A stretch of DNA of 64,000 nucleotides from Pseudomonadota bacterium (GCA_018823175.1 JAHJIY010000062.1:56010-120009); one strand, 5' to 3'; numbered from the stretch's first letter, positions 44,247 to 53,442 are shown. Made by a program: numbers and translations. Notes: generated from the letters alone by a model not told the origin.

Positions 44247-46246
44247 TGGAAATGAATATGCCTTTAGCCGCAGCCGGCAATAACCGCGCTAACACCACCC
44301 CTGTTTATGACGCCTCCAGCATCACGGTACTTTCCGGTCTGGAGGCGATCCGCAAAAACCCCGGGATGTATATCGGTTCAACCGGCATTGAGGGTCTGCA
44401 TCAACTGGTCTTTGAGCTGGTCGATAACGCAATCGACGAGACCCAGGCCGGAGAGTGCACCGAGATAAAGGTTATGCTGGAAAAGGATGGCTCCTGCTCG
44501 GTTGAAGATAACGGCCGCGGCATCCCGACCGAATTCCACCCGGGCGAAGGTTGTCCGGCCTGCGAAGTGGTTTTGACCCGTCTTCACGCCGGCGGCAAAT
44601 TCAAGGCCGGTTCCTACCAGCTGACCACCGGCCTGTACGGGATCGGACTGTCCTGTCTCAATGCCCTTTCCGAACAGCTGGCACTTGAGGTCTGGCGGGG
44701 CGGACATTGTTATCGCCAGAGCTTCGCGTGCGGCGCGACCACCTCTCCCCTGGAAAAGGGCGAGCCGACGGCCAAGCGTGGGACAAAAATTTCCTTCCGG
44801 CCCGATTTTACTATTTTTGACCAACAGATTTCCTTTGATTACCAGCGTCTGGCCAAAAGGCTTGAGGAGTTGGCCTTTCTTCAACCCGGCGTCCAGATCA
44901 GAATTGATGATAAACGTTCGGGCCAGTCCGCTGACTTTGTCTACGACAGCGGCATTGCCGGTTTTTTACGTCACCTTAACGAATCAGTCAAGGTCCTGCA
45001 TCATGAACCGATCACCATCGATTGGCAGGAAGACGGCCTTGAGTTTGCGGCGGTCCTCCAATGGACCGACGGCTACGGGGAAAACATCTTAAGCTACGTC
45101 AACAGCATCAACACCATCTATGGCGGCACCCATGTTGCCGGGCTGAAAACAGCCCTGACCGGCGCGATCAACGCCTATGCCCGTGAGACCAAAATGCTCA
45201 AAAACGGCGAGGGTGAACGGATCACCACCTTTGATATCCTGGAGGGGCTGACCGGCGTGCTCTCGGTTAGAATGACTGGGCCGAGCTTTGAGGGTCAGAC
45301 CAAAACCAGGGTGACCAACGAGCATCTTGGGACCCGGGTCGAGCAGGTGGTCCACGATCAATTTCTGGAACTTCTACATCAGGATTCCAAGTTTGCGACC
45401 AGACTGGTGAACCGGGCCCTTGACGCGACCCGGGCCCGAATCGCCGCCCGCCGGGCCAGTGATCGGGTGGCCTACCAGGCAATCGACACCGGCTTTACGA
45501 AAGAAGTCTACCAGAAACAATTCGGCATCCGCTCCAAAAACTGGCATCAATCGGCGACCTGGATCGCCCATGAAGAACTGCTCGGCGAACATGTCAAGCA
45601 CCTGACCATGGAACCAGACGCGCGAATGCTCGATGTCTGTTGCGGTAGCGGCGTAGTCGGCGCCTCTTTCAAGGGCAAGGTCGGCAAGATGATCGGCCTG
45701 GACATTACCCCGGAGATGATTGATCTGGCCCGGACCCGACTTGACCAGGTGAACCAGGGCACGGTTTATGACCTGCCCTTTCTTGACGGCTCCTTCGACC
45801 TGGTGGTCAACCGCGAGGTCCTCCACCTGCTGCCCAACCCGGAACGGCCGGTCAGCGAGATATTCCGGGTGCTAAAGCCCGGTGGCCAGTTCATTGTCGG
45901 CCAGATCCTGCCATTTGGCCCCGAGGATGCGGCCTGGATGTACCGGGTCTTCAAGAAAAAACAGCCCCTGATCTTCAACATGTTCCAGGAAGACGATTTT
46001 CGGACCCTGCTGCTGGGGGCCGGATTCATTGATCTGCAGATGACCGAATATAACCTCTGGGAATCCATTGATCTCTGGATCGATACCCATGAGACCACCA
46101 ACCTTCATCGCCATGAGATTCGCGACCTGTTCTACAATGCGCCCCAGGAGGCCCGGGATGTCCATCCTTTCGAGATCCTGCCCTCCGGTGAAATCCGCGA
46201 CTTGTGGCGCTGGTGCATCTTCTCCGTCCGTAAACCTGCCAAGTAA
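44246..46246 (+). CDS. GyrB-type ATPase fused to a SAM-dependent methyltransferase
   Basis: This 666-residue protein has two unrelated halves in one frame. Residues about 22-405 are the GHKL ATPase and transducer domains of a type IIA topoisomerase B subunit: IRKNPGMYIGSTGIEGLHQL, FELVDNAIDE (catalytic Glu, Mg-binding Asn), VEDNGRGIP, the lid GLYGIGLSCLNALS, KRGTKISF, and the transducer QTK loop in FEGQTKTRV with its Lys. TOPRIM and everything after it are missing. Residues about 435-666 are a class I methyltransferase (RMLDVCCGSGVVG, GLDITPEMIDLA, LPFLDGSFDLVVNREVLHLL). All ATPase residues look intact, so ATP-driven dimer closure is possible. The start is ATG 44246, overlapping the previous stop; GTG 44243 or ATG 44258 are alternatives. 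Confidence 0.9.
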   Translation: MEMNMPLAAAGNNRANTTPVYDASSITVLSGLEAIRKNPGMYIGSTGIEGLHQLVFELVDNAIDETQAGECTEIKVMLEKDGSCSVEDNGRGIPTEFHPGEGCPACEVVLTRLHAGGKFKAGSYQLTTGLYGIGLSCLNALSEQLALEVWRGGHCYRQSFACGATTSPLEKGEPTAKRGTKISFRPDFTIFDQQISFDYQRLAKRLEELAFLQPGVQIRIDDKRSGQSADFVYDSGIAGFLRHLNESVKVLHHEPITIDWQEDGLEFAAVLQWTDGYGENILSYVNSINTIYGGTHVAGLKTALTGAINAYARETKMLKNGEGERITTFDILEGLTGVLSVRMTGPSFEGQTKTRVTNEHLGTRVEQVVHDQFLELLHQDSKFATRLVNRALDATRARIAARRASDRVAYQAIDTGFTKEVYQKQFGIRSKNWHQSATWIAHEELLGEHVKHLTMEPDARMLDVCCGSGVVGASFKGKVGKMIGLDITPEMIDLARTRLDQVNQGTVYDLPFLDGSFDLVVNREVLHLLPNPERPVSEIFRVLKPGGQFIVGQILPFGPEDAAWMYRVFKKKQPLIFNMFQEDDFRTLLLGAGFIDLQMTEYNLWESIDLWIDTHETTNLHRHEIRDLFYNAPQEARDVHPFEILPSGEIRDLWRWCIFSVRKPAK

Positions 46247-46256
46247 CAGGGTGGCA

Positions 46257-47342
46257 ATGAATTCGGCCCCCATCTTCATCATCGGCACGGAAAGATCAGG
46301 CTCCAATCTGCTGCGTCTGATGCTTAATGCCCATTCAAGCATTGCGGTGCCACATCCGCCTCATATTCTCAAGTTTTTCAGCCCGCTGGAAAAAGGATAT
46401 GGCGATCTTGCACAGCCCGAAAATCTTAAAAAACTGGTGGATGATATCCTCGGCCTACTGGCCGTTCATATCTACCCCTGGAAAGTTCAGCCGGAACCGG
46501 CCGAAATTATCGCCACCACCCGGACTCCTGACCTGATCGGAATTTTTTTCAGTATTTATCAGGCATATCTTAAACAATGCGGCAAAAAAAGGTGGGGATG
46601 TAAGAGCACCTTTATGATCCACCATATCCCCAGGGTTCTTGCGGTCTGCCCTTCGGCAAAATTTCTTTTTCTGGTTCGTGACCCCCGCGACGTGGCCGCC
46701 TCTTCCCGCAAAGCAATCTTCAGCCCATTTCACCCATATTTTACCGCCCGACTCTGGCGCTGCCAACAACTTGCAGGTTTACACTTTTATGACTCGGCGC
46801 CAGGCAGTTGCTGTCTGGTCCGCTATGAGGAGCTGATTGCCGAGCCGGAAAAAACGGTCCGGATGATCTGCGAATTTCTCGAAGAGGAATACGAGCCAGC
46901 CATGCTCGAATTTTACAAAACCAGTTCCGCCCGCAAAAGCGAAGGTCTTTCCGAATCATGGAAGAACACCGCCTCACCGGTACTGGCCGGCAACAAAAAT
47001 AATTATCTTACCGCCCTGAGCCCCGCGGAAATCCGATTGGTCGAAGAGGTGACCGGCGACCTGATGCTCCGTCTCGGCTACCTACTTTCGGGGCCGAAAA
47101 CGACACAGCAGTTAGCTTGGTTGGCAGGCGAAATTTTTTTGCCACCGAAACCATCATGCCCCGTACTCTGGCACTATTATCTGCTTAATTTTTATTGGAC
47201 GGTCAAAGTCGAGATCCGCGCCATGCTTCACGACAGGAACTATCGACAGTTCTGGCGCCGGAGAATATTTTTACTCGGTCTGCGCCTGCGGTTTCTGGGC
47301 AGACTGATTTTCTCCCCCTCAACCATCGCGGGGAAAGCATGA
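46257..47342 (+). CDS. PAPS-dependent sulfotransferase (first of two)
   Basis: This 361-residue sulfotransferase has the 5'-phosphosulfate loop IFIIGTERSGSNLLRLML at the N-terminus and the 3'-phosphate motif FLFLVRDPRDVAASSRKA near residue 140. It would transfer sulfate from PAPS to a hydroxyl or amine. The C-terminal 70 residues are basic and hydrophobic, perhaps membrane-associating. The ATG at 46257 is chosen because an upstream extension would overlap the fusion gene; a GTG at 46251 is possible. The stop overlaps the next ATG in an ATGA junction. Confidence 0.88.
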   Translation: MNSAPIFIIGTERSGSNLLRLMLNAHSSIAVPHPPHILKFFSPLEKGYGDLAQPENLKKLVDDILGLLAVHIYPWKVQPEPAEIIATTRTPDLIGIFFSIYQAYLKQCGKKRWGCKSTFMIHHIPRVLAVCPSAKFLFLVRDPRDVAASSRKAIFSPFHPYFTARLWRCQQLAGLHFYDSAPGSCCLVRYEELIAEPEKTVRMICEFLEEEYEPAMLEFYKTSSARKSEGLSESWKNTASPVLAGNKNNYLTALSPAEIRLVEEVTGDLMLRLGYLLSGPKTTQQLAWLAGEIFLPPKPSCPVLWHYYLLNFYWTVKVEIRAMLHDRNYRQFWRRRIFLLGLRLRFLGRLIFSPSTIAGKA

Positions 47343-48715
47343 AGACCAGGGCCCAGATCGTCTTTGAAAAAGCGCGCATCCGAATTGACCGGATCAACCT
47401 TGACCGGGAGGCCACGGTGCCGGACCTTTTCGCCCAGGTGAAAGAAGTCGTGGTGATCGCCTCCAGTTCCCGGGGGGGGTCCAGTATCTTCACGGAAATC
47501 CTGCGCCACTCCCCGGAACTCCTTCATTTCAAAGGCGAGATCAACCCCTTTCTGGCCCTGGCTGGACTGGGCTACCCCCACAGCGGCAGACCAGATGATC
47601 TACTCACGGCCAGCGATGCCGCACCCCATAACGCCAAGAAACTGGCCCGCCTTGAACAGGAAATGGCCCTCGACGTCGGGACCAATGGCGAAATAGACCT
47701 TAACGACCAGCGGCTGCTGGCCAGATTTAAAGATGATCTACACTGGAGGCTCGCAGTCCAGTGGCCGGAAATTAATCTTGACCGGGATTTCCTGTTTTCC
47801 GAAATTACCGCCACCTTCAATGAATTGCATAAGGAACATGCCTGGAGCAAAGGGAGTTTTCCGGACCACCAGCTTTTTCACATCCTGCTGCTCCGGAATC
47901 TGCGCCGCAGATATAAAACGATCAACCCATATTATTATGACCTGCGGCCGGACCTGCTTAAAAAATACTGCCCGGACGCGACCGAGGACTATAACAGCCC
48001 ATCCTGCTGCATCATCGAAGAACCGCCTTTTGTGCCGATTGTGCCCCGGCGCTATATCACTCGCCAGATGGCGCAGACCATGCCCCTGATCTTCAAAACA
48101 CCAAGCAATGTTTACCGGCTGCCCTTTCTTAAAAAAATATTCCCAAAGGCCAGGCTCAAAATCCTGCACCTGACCAGGAATCCGGCCGACTCGATCAACG
48201 GACTGGTCGACGGCTGGCGTCATTACGGATTTTTTTCTCACAATATGTTCCAAAAATTGAATATTCCAGGCTACAGTGATATATCTCCAGACTGTGGAAA
48301 AAACTGGTGGAAATATGACCTGCCGCCGGGCTGGCAAGAGTGGACCGAACGCCCCCTGGAATATGTCTGCGGCTATCAGTGGCGTGCCGCCCACCGGGAA
48401 ATCCTGGCTTATCTTGAGCAAAATCAGACAGACTGCCTGCGTATCAAGTTTGAGGAGGTGATCGGGCCAACCGCAACCAGACAAAAGGTCTTCTCGCAGA
48501 TTTCCAGCTGGCTGGGCATCACCGACCGGGAAATCATCAAGGCGGCGATCTCGGAAGATTTGCCGCCGGTCATGGCAACCACCACCCTGCCCCCCCGCAA
48601 ACGCCGCTGGTTCAAGAAGGCGGCCCTGATCCGACCGGTGCTGACCGATCCGGGCCTGGGAATTTTAGCCACCGCCAAAAAACTTGGATATACCTTAAAT
48701 GAAGAAATCGGTTGA
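47339..48715 (+). CDS. Sulfotransferase-family protein (second of two)
   Basis: This 458-residue protein has a sulfotransferase P-loop VVVIASSSRGGSSIFTEIL near residue 35 and a 3'-phosphate motif LKILHLTRNPADSINGLVDG near 280. It is about 100 residues longer than the preceding enzyme, with a large insert between the two motifs (DLHWRLAVQWPEINLDRDF region) that may shape a different acceptor site. It starts at ATG 47339 inside the previous stop, so it is translationally coupled. Its last 17 bp overlap the amidinotransferase-family gene. Confidence 0.85.
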   Translation: MKTRAQIVFEKARIRIDRINLDREATVPDLFAQVKEVVVIASSSRGGSSIFTEILRHSPELLHFKGEINPFLALAGLGYPHSGRPDDLLTASDAAPHNAKKLARLEQEMALDVGTNGEIDLNDQRLLARFKDDLHWRLAVQWPEINLDRDFLFSEITATFNELHKEHAWSKGSFPDHQLFHILLLRNLRRRYKTINPYYYDLRPDLLKKYCPDATEDYNSPSCCIIEEPPFVPIVPRRYITRQMAQTMPLIFKTPSNVYRLPFLKKIFPKARLKILHLTRNPADSINGLVDGWRHYGFFSHNMFQKLNIPGYSDISPDCGKNWWKYDLPPGWQEWTERPLEYVCGYQWRAAHREILAYLEQNQTDCLRIKFEEVIGPTATRQKVFSQISSWLGITDREIIKAAISEDLPPVMATTTLPPRKRRWFKKAALIRPVLTDPGLGILATAKKLGYTLNEEIG

Positions 48716-49667
48716 TCAAGAATCAGATTCGAGCAGGCCTGCCACCTACGGCGGCAAAGGATGGCAGCAGCGCCGGACCAACCTGCAACAGGAAATTGCC
48801 ACCGGCCGCCTCTGGCACCGCTGCGGCTATCGATCCGAGAGTTCCCACCTGAAAGAGGTAGTATTAAGCTGGCCGGGAGAAGAACTTGCTTACAGTTGTG
48901 CGCCCGATGAAATGCTGATGCTCGCTCGGCCCGATCTGGCGGCGATCCGCAATCAGTGCGAAAAGCTCGCCGCTTTTTACGAGAGCCAGGGGATAACGGT
49001 CCACCTGGCCAGGCCCTCAGCCCCACCGCCACCTAATTTTCTGTTTCAAAGGGATCTGTTCTGGGCAACTCCGGATGGTGTAGTGCTGGCCAGGCCGGCC
49101 GCCCGCCAGCGAGCCGGCGAGGAAAGATTTGCCGCTGAGGCCCTGGCCAAAATCGGGGTGCCGATCGTTATGCATTTTCGGGGAACCGCCACCTTCGAGG
49201 GGGCTGATGCACTCTGGCTGGACAAAAAAACGGTCCTGCTCGGCACCGGCATCAGAACTAATCACGAAGCGGCCCGTCAACTGGCCGCCTTTCTGGGCGA
49301 ACTTGATATCGAGTTGCTTACAACCACCATACCGGAAAGATCTCAACATCTACTTGGTATCGTCAATTTTGTCGCGGCCGACCTGGCCGTAGTGCATGGC
49401 GGCAAGGTTACCCCTCACCTGACCGCACTCTTAGCCGCCAAGGAAATCAAGACCATTGTCTTGCCGGACGACGATGAATTAAACTTCAAGCTGGGAATGA
49501 ATTTCGTCACCCTGGCCCCCGGTAAAATCGTCATGCCGAGCGGAGCACCAAGAATCAAAGCCAGACTTGCCGCTCAAGGCATCGAGGCCCATGAAATAGA
49601 AGTCAGCGAATACCTCAAAGCGGCCGGCGGCCCGGCCTGCCTGACCGGAATTCTCCGGCGGGAATAA
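48699..49667 (+). CDS. Amidinotransferase/deiminase-superfamily enzyme (COG1834-like)
   Basis: This 322-residue protein has the guanidino-group modifying fold. The substrate-binding motif FQRDLFWATPDG is near residue 112, an EGAD motif in TATFEGADALWL, the catalytic His in SQHLLGIVNFV, and the nucleophilic Cys in GGPACLTGIL close to the C-terminus. It is closest in pattern to bacterial dimethylarginine-dimethylaminohydrolase-like or arginine-deiminase-related proteins, so it could either hydrolyse or transfer an amidino group. The first 40 residues are an unusual hydrophilic extension. It overlaps the second sulfotransferase by 17 bp and is the last gene of the operon. Confidence 0.87.
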   Translation: MKKSVDQESDSSRPATYGGKGWQQRRTNLQQEIATGRLWHRCGYRSESSHLKEVVLSWPGEELAYSCAPDEMLMLARPDLAAIRNQCEKLAAFYESQGITVHLARPSAPPPPNFLFQRDLFWATPDGVVLARPAARQRAGEERFAAEALAKIGVPIVMHFRGTATFEGADALWLDKKTVLLGTGIRTNHEAARQLAAFLGELDIELLTTTIPERSQHLLGIVNFVAADLAVVHGGKVTPHLTALLAAKEIKTIVLPDDDELNFKLGMNFVTLAPGKIVMPSGAPRIKARLAAQGIEAHEIEVSEYLKAAGGPACLTGILRRE

Positions 49668-49738
49668 TGGATAATAACGGCCAGAAAAAACCAACGAACA
49701 GTAATGACCAAAAACCGGTTACAAGATCACAGAAGATG

Positions 49739-50995
49739 CTACTTACTGAACTTTATCTCAACCCTCCGGTTCTTATGCCTTCCATCTTCCAGCGAGTTAT
49801 CTGCCACCGGCCTGGCCGAACCGTATCCAGTCACAATAATTCTCAAAGCATCAATGCCTTTGCTTGCAAGGTATTTGGCCACTTCTCCGGCCCTTTTTTC
49901 TGACAGCTTCAGATTATAATCTTCGCTGCCGACATTATCTGTATGGCCGCTCAATTCTATGGTAGTATCAAAACGACCAATCAGGAACCTGGCCCATTGA
50001 TCAAGTTCGGCAAAAGATTGCTTGTCAAGCTCAGCACTGTTGGTCGCAAAAAGTACATTAATTGGGGCGCCTTCTTCATAGTTGGGAACATCGGACGCCC
50101 CCCTTAACTCTTCCTGCAGAGCTTTCTGGTCAGGCATCTTATACATATGAATGACAAGACCGGCGACGACTTGACCATTTTCACCACTGACCGGTAGCGC
50201 CTCATCGGCAATAATTTTAACCGGTTGTTCAGCAAATGTTCCGGGCGGAGGGCCTGACTGAGGAGCAGCGCTACTTTGCGACTCAAAAGAGTTCGAGCCG
50301 TACTTACCTATCTCCTCCCCTGGTTCCGGTTTAGCACCCGTTATGGCGGTTCTGGCCATTAAATAAAAGATCTTGCCTGGGGGAAGAGATAGAGAAAACT
50401 TACCATCCGCACCGGTTTCAGCAGAGATATACTCAGGTCGCCTCGCCGTCGGCACGGTTTTGGCCATAATAATCGCCCGAGGATAAGGCTCATCTTCTCC
50501 GGCCCCTTTGACCACCGTGCCAGTAACAATAAAGTGGTCCTCGGTCTCCTGAAAGTTCCCGGGTAAAATACAATTGATCACGCCATAATCAACCTGTGTA
50601 TAATCCTCAATCGCCAGTTTACGGAGTTTATCGCCACCATCATTGGCAAAGTAGTAAACCTCACCTTTGCGAGGAGGTCCCAACGGGGCACCCGGCTCTC
50701 GTACAATTACCCCGATATAATAACTGCCCTGGAGCAGTTTGAGAGAAAATTTACCATCCGAATCGGCAAAAAAGCGCTCATCAGGAATCCTGCCCGACTC
50801 ACCAGCAATAGGAGGTAAACCCTTGGTGATATCGAAAAAAGCAAGGAGGCCGTTGGCCAGCGGTTTACCTTCATAGACAACCTGCCCCAACATGGTACCC
50901 ATTCGATCAAGCATAAAACCGGGAGGAACGGCCAGACTGCTGGAAGGCACAAATAAAGCCGCAACAACAACTACAGAGAAAATCTTTTTTAACAT
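49739..50995 (-). CDS. OmpA-family protein with carboxypeptidase-regulatory-like domains
   Basis: This 418-residue exported protein has a signal peptide at about 1-22 (cleavage after SSLA). Two beta-sandwich repeats like carboxypeptidase regulatory domains (about 30-130 and 150-215: DSDGKFSLKLLQGSYYIGV and GADGKFSLSLPPGKIFYL) are followed by a Pro/Ser-rich linker and an OmpA C-terminal peptidoglycan-binding domain (about 300-418: IELSGHTDNVGSEDYNL, SEKRAGEVAKYL, NRRVEIKF). It probably tethers a periplasmic or surface structure to the cell wall. The ATG at 50995 has GAGG eight bases upstream. It is the last gene on the minus-strand glycosylation side. Confidence 0.88.
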   Translation of the reverse strand: MLKKIFSVVVVAALFVPSSSLAVPPGFMLDRMGTMLGQVVYEGKPLANGLLAFFDITKGLPPIAGESGRIPDERFFADSDGKFSLKLLQGSYYIGVIVREPGAPLGPPRKGEVYYFANDGGDKLRKLAIEDYTQVDYGVINCILPGNFQETEDHFIVTGTVVKGAGEDEPYPRAIIMAKTVPTARRPEYISAETGADGKFSLSLPPGKIFYLMARTAITGAKPEPGEEIGKYGSNSFESQSSAAPQSGPPPGTFAEQPVKIIADEALPVSGENGQVVAGLVIHMYKMPDQKALQEELRGASDVPNYEEGAPINVLFATNSAELDKQSFAELDQWARFLIGRFDTTIELSGHTDNVGSEDYNLKLSEKRAGEVAKYLASKGIDALRIIVTGYGSARPVADNSLEDGRHKNRRVEIKFSK

Positions 50996-51391
50996 GGCCA
51001 AACCTCGATGATGTTCTCGCATTTATATCCCCATTACGGGATGAAAAATCCCAATCGGCCATCTAAGCCTATATAAAAAAAAGTTCACCAGACTATAACC
51101 TTAATCTCGCAGGATATTGCCGGATCGACAATATTCATCCGATAAACGACCACCAACTGCCGTTAGGTTAATGACTTCCAAAAAACTAACACTCACATTA
51201 ATAACAAAGCATTGATGATTATAAGAAAATTAACCATAATTGCAATACTGATCTCCGAACTAATTCACCCTCCGCCAAAAAGCCTCAACTTCGCATTTTG
51301 GTAATAAACTTCAGTCTGCAACCAACTTTCACACGGCAATAAACGTGTGGAAGAGATGAACTTGACAGAAAGGCAATAACTAAAGACTTTA
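50996..51391. other. Intergenic region between the TPR glycosyltransferase and OmpA-like genes
   Basis: No gene is supported. A short inverted repeat CACACG...CGTGTG lies at 51330-51349, just after the glycosyltransferase stop, without a following T-run. The remainder is AT-rich and probably carries the promoter of the OmpA-like gene; no clear consensus boxes are visible. Confidence 0.6.
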
Positions 51392-53317
51392 TTAATCGAA
51401 ACTCTTACCGGATTCTGGATGTTCATTAATTATCCGGTTAAACCCGTCGACCAGTCCTTCATTCGGTTTAACCCCTCGACCTATCCCCAACCGGTAAAGG
51501 GCAGCCGCCTCGGCAAAACGACTCTGGCGGTCCAGAAAATCGCCATAAACCAGATATGAATTGGCATCCATTGGGGCTAGTTCCAACAACCTCTGGAAAT
51601 GCTGCTCGGCCCCGCCCAGATCACCCTGTTGCATTAGCACTAAGCCCAAATTACCCTGAGCTGGAATGAAATTTGGGGCAAGAGATATTGCCCGGTTAAA
51701 AGCAATGGCGGCATTAGTCAAGTCTTTACTCCTGAGAAAGGTATTGCCGAGATGATAATGCATAGCAGCATCATCAGGAGTAATCTCTAGAGCCTTTTTG
51801 TGCATAGACACGGCCTCCTGCAAATCACCTAAATTTGCCAACGTAGCACCCAAACGGCTGTAGGTCCCGGCCAAATCATAGACGGGCAGATAAATATCAA
51901 AAAGACGAATAGCTTCGCGGTAAGACTGCGCGGCCTCCGCCCAACGCTCCTGGTCCATTAATGCCATACCTAGATTATAGTGAGCCCGAGAGTTATTGGG
52001 GCGGTTGGAGGCGGTGTCCGCCCAAATTGAAACCTCACTGCGATAATCAATATTGCGGGTAAAGGTAATGGCCCCGAGTAAGACAGCAATTAATAAAAGA
52101 GCCAGGTCCGGAACCATACGTACTGCCTTGTTACCACGGAGATAACAGTCTTCCACCACCCGCCGCCATAAATGGTCAACAATAAAGACCACCAGCACTA
52201 TCACCGCAACCAGCGGCAGATACATCCGCCGTTCAGTTACGATCTCGCTGATAATGGGGATAACGCTTGACGAAGGGGCCAAAATAGCAAAAAACCAAGC
52301 ACCAAGAATTGCCCACCAGGCGCCCTGTCTAACGCCAACGACAGTGGCGACACCCAGACTGCCCAATAAAGTCAAGGGCCAAATCAGAGCTGCGGAAAAC
52401 TCCCTGATGATCGGCCAGTCCTGACTGTCCAACACCAGGGGATGCGGCCAGAAGCAAAGCCGCAGGTAGTGGACGATGACCGTAAGTTGGGTACGGAGAT
52501 AATCAAGGACTGATGCATAGCCCGAATCAAAGATCACTGCATCGCCATGAGGGTTGTCCAGTTGATAGAAGCCAACCACCAGCCAGGTAGAGGCCAGCGC
52601 CGCGTAAAACTTCCACCGCTGCCTGAGCGCAGCACCAAAAGAATCGGCTGCAAACAGTCGGTCGTATAGCACCACCATAAGCGGCGCCGAGACCATAACC
52701 TCCTTGCTACCCATGCCGAGGGCACAAACTGCCACCGTTGCCACCATCAAGTTGCGGGGCCGTTCCACCTTAAAGGCCATGGCCGCAAAGAACATGGTGG
52801 CAAGGTAGAACAAACCGACCAGCAGTTCGGTCCGGCAGACCAGATAATCCACCGCCTCAGTGTTGAGGGGATGAACCAGCCAGAGCAGCGCCACCGCCAG
52901 CCCGTATCCGTTGGCCCCAGCCCCGTAAGTTGGAGCAAATCGTGGCAGCAACAGGGTCGCGCGAATCAACCCGAACAGGGCCAGTCCAGCCAAGAGATGA
53001 ATGAGGTTGTTAACCAGGTGATAGCCCCAGACATCCAACCCACCAAAAAAGTAATTCAGGGCAAAAGAAATCGCCACCACCGGCCGGGCGGCCATCGGAC
53101 TATTGGCCATTGGCTTCAACAGGTGAGTGACAGGAGAGAACGAACGGATCTCGGCGTTATTAACGATCGCATCGAAATCATCGAAGATGAATTCTCCCTG
53201 ATAATTATTGGAGTACACCAGCAAACCCGTGAGGACCAGCAAGAGCAGGTAGCCCCAGATTGGTACTGACAGAGAGTTCCTGACCAGAAAGAGGTCCTTT
53301 ATTGATTTATTCATCAT
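51392..53317 (-). CDS. TMTC-like membrane glycosyltransferase with TPR repeats (copy 2)
   Basis: This 641-residue protein has about ten N-terminal membrane helices and a C-terminal TPR region (about 440-620; repeats such as RAHYNLGMALMDQERWAEAA, AMHYHLGNTFLRSKDLTNAA). The N-terminal GEFIFDDFDAI carries the DD motif of GT-C enzymes, and LVHPLNTEAVDYLVCRTELL matches the TMTC-type O-mannosyltransferase signature. It is a tandem paralog of the gene at 53443. The helical half is closely similar at DNA level, while the TPR half is more diverged, which may give different protein targets. Confidence 0.85.
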   Translation of the reverse strand: MMNKSIKDLFLVRNSLSVPIWGYLLLLVLTGLLVYSNNYQGEFIFDDFDAIVNNAEIRSFSPVTHLLKPMANSPMAARPVVAISFALNYFFGGLDVWGYHLVNNLIHLLAGLALFGLIRATLLLPRFAPTYGAGANGYGLAVALLWLVHPLNTEAVDYLVCRTELLVGLFYLATMFFAAMAFKVERPRNLMVATVAVCALGMGSKEVMVSAPLMVVLYDRLFAADSFGAALRQRWKFYAALASTWLVVGFYQLDNPHGDAVIFDSGYASVLDYLRTQLTVIVHYLRLCFWPHPLVLDSQDWPIIREFSAALIWPLTLLGSLGVATVVGVRQGAWWAILGAWFFAILAPSSSVIPIISEIVTERRMYLPLVAVIVLVVFIVDHLWRRVVEDCYLRGNKAVRMVPDLALLLIAVLLGAITFTRNIDYRSEVSIWADTASNRPNNSRAHYNLGMALMDQERWAEAAQSYREAIRLFDIYLPVYDLAGTYSRLGATLANLGDLQEAVSMHKKALEITPDDAAMHYHLGNTFLRSKDLTNAAIAFNRAISLAPNFIPAQGNLGLVLMQQGDLGGAEQHFQRLLELAPMDANSYLVYGDFLDRQSRFAEAAALYRLGIGRGVKPNEGLVDGFNRIINEHPESGKSFD

Positions 53318-53442
53318 TCACCGTTAATAAGATCAGGTTAGCCAGCTAAGGCGAAAACATCCTAACAGCTCTCCCCCGGCTGTAACAAATCCAGCCCTTC
53401 ATGATTAGTTAAATAATTATTGAGATGGAGGCCGTCACGCTG

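Noticed and set aside
44246..46246. Interpretation as a real gyrB or a drug-resistant GyrB copy
   Set aside because: TOPRIM and the GyrA-binding and DNA-binding regions are missing and replaced by a methyltransferase, so it cannot work as a gyrase subunit.
46068..46256. Upstream extension of the first sulfotransferase
   Set aside because: It lies wholly inside the fusion gene in another frame, and the PAPS loop begins right after ATG 46257.
47195..47338. Upstream extension of the second sulfotransferase
   Set aside because: It overlaps the end of the first sulfotransferase; the ATGA junction at 47339 is the natural start.
36150..49667. A true saxitoxin biosynthesis cluster
   Set aside because: No SxtA-type starter enzyme or oxygenases are present, and the carbamoyltransferase-SxtJ cassette occurs in many other contexts.
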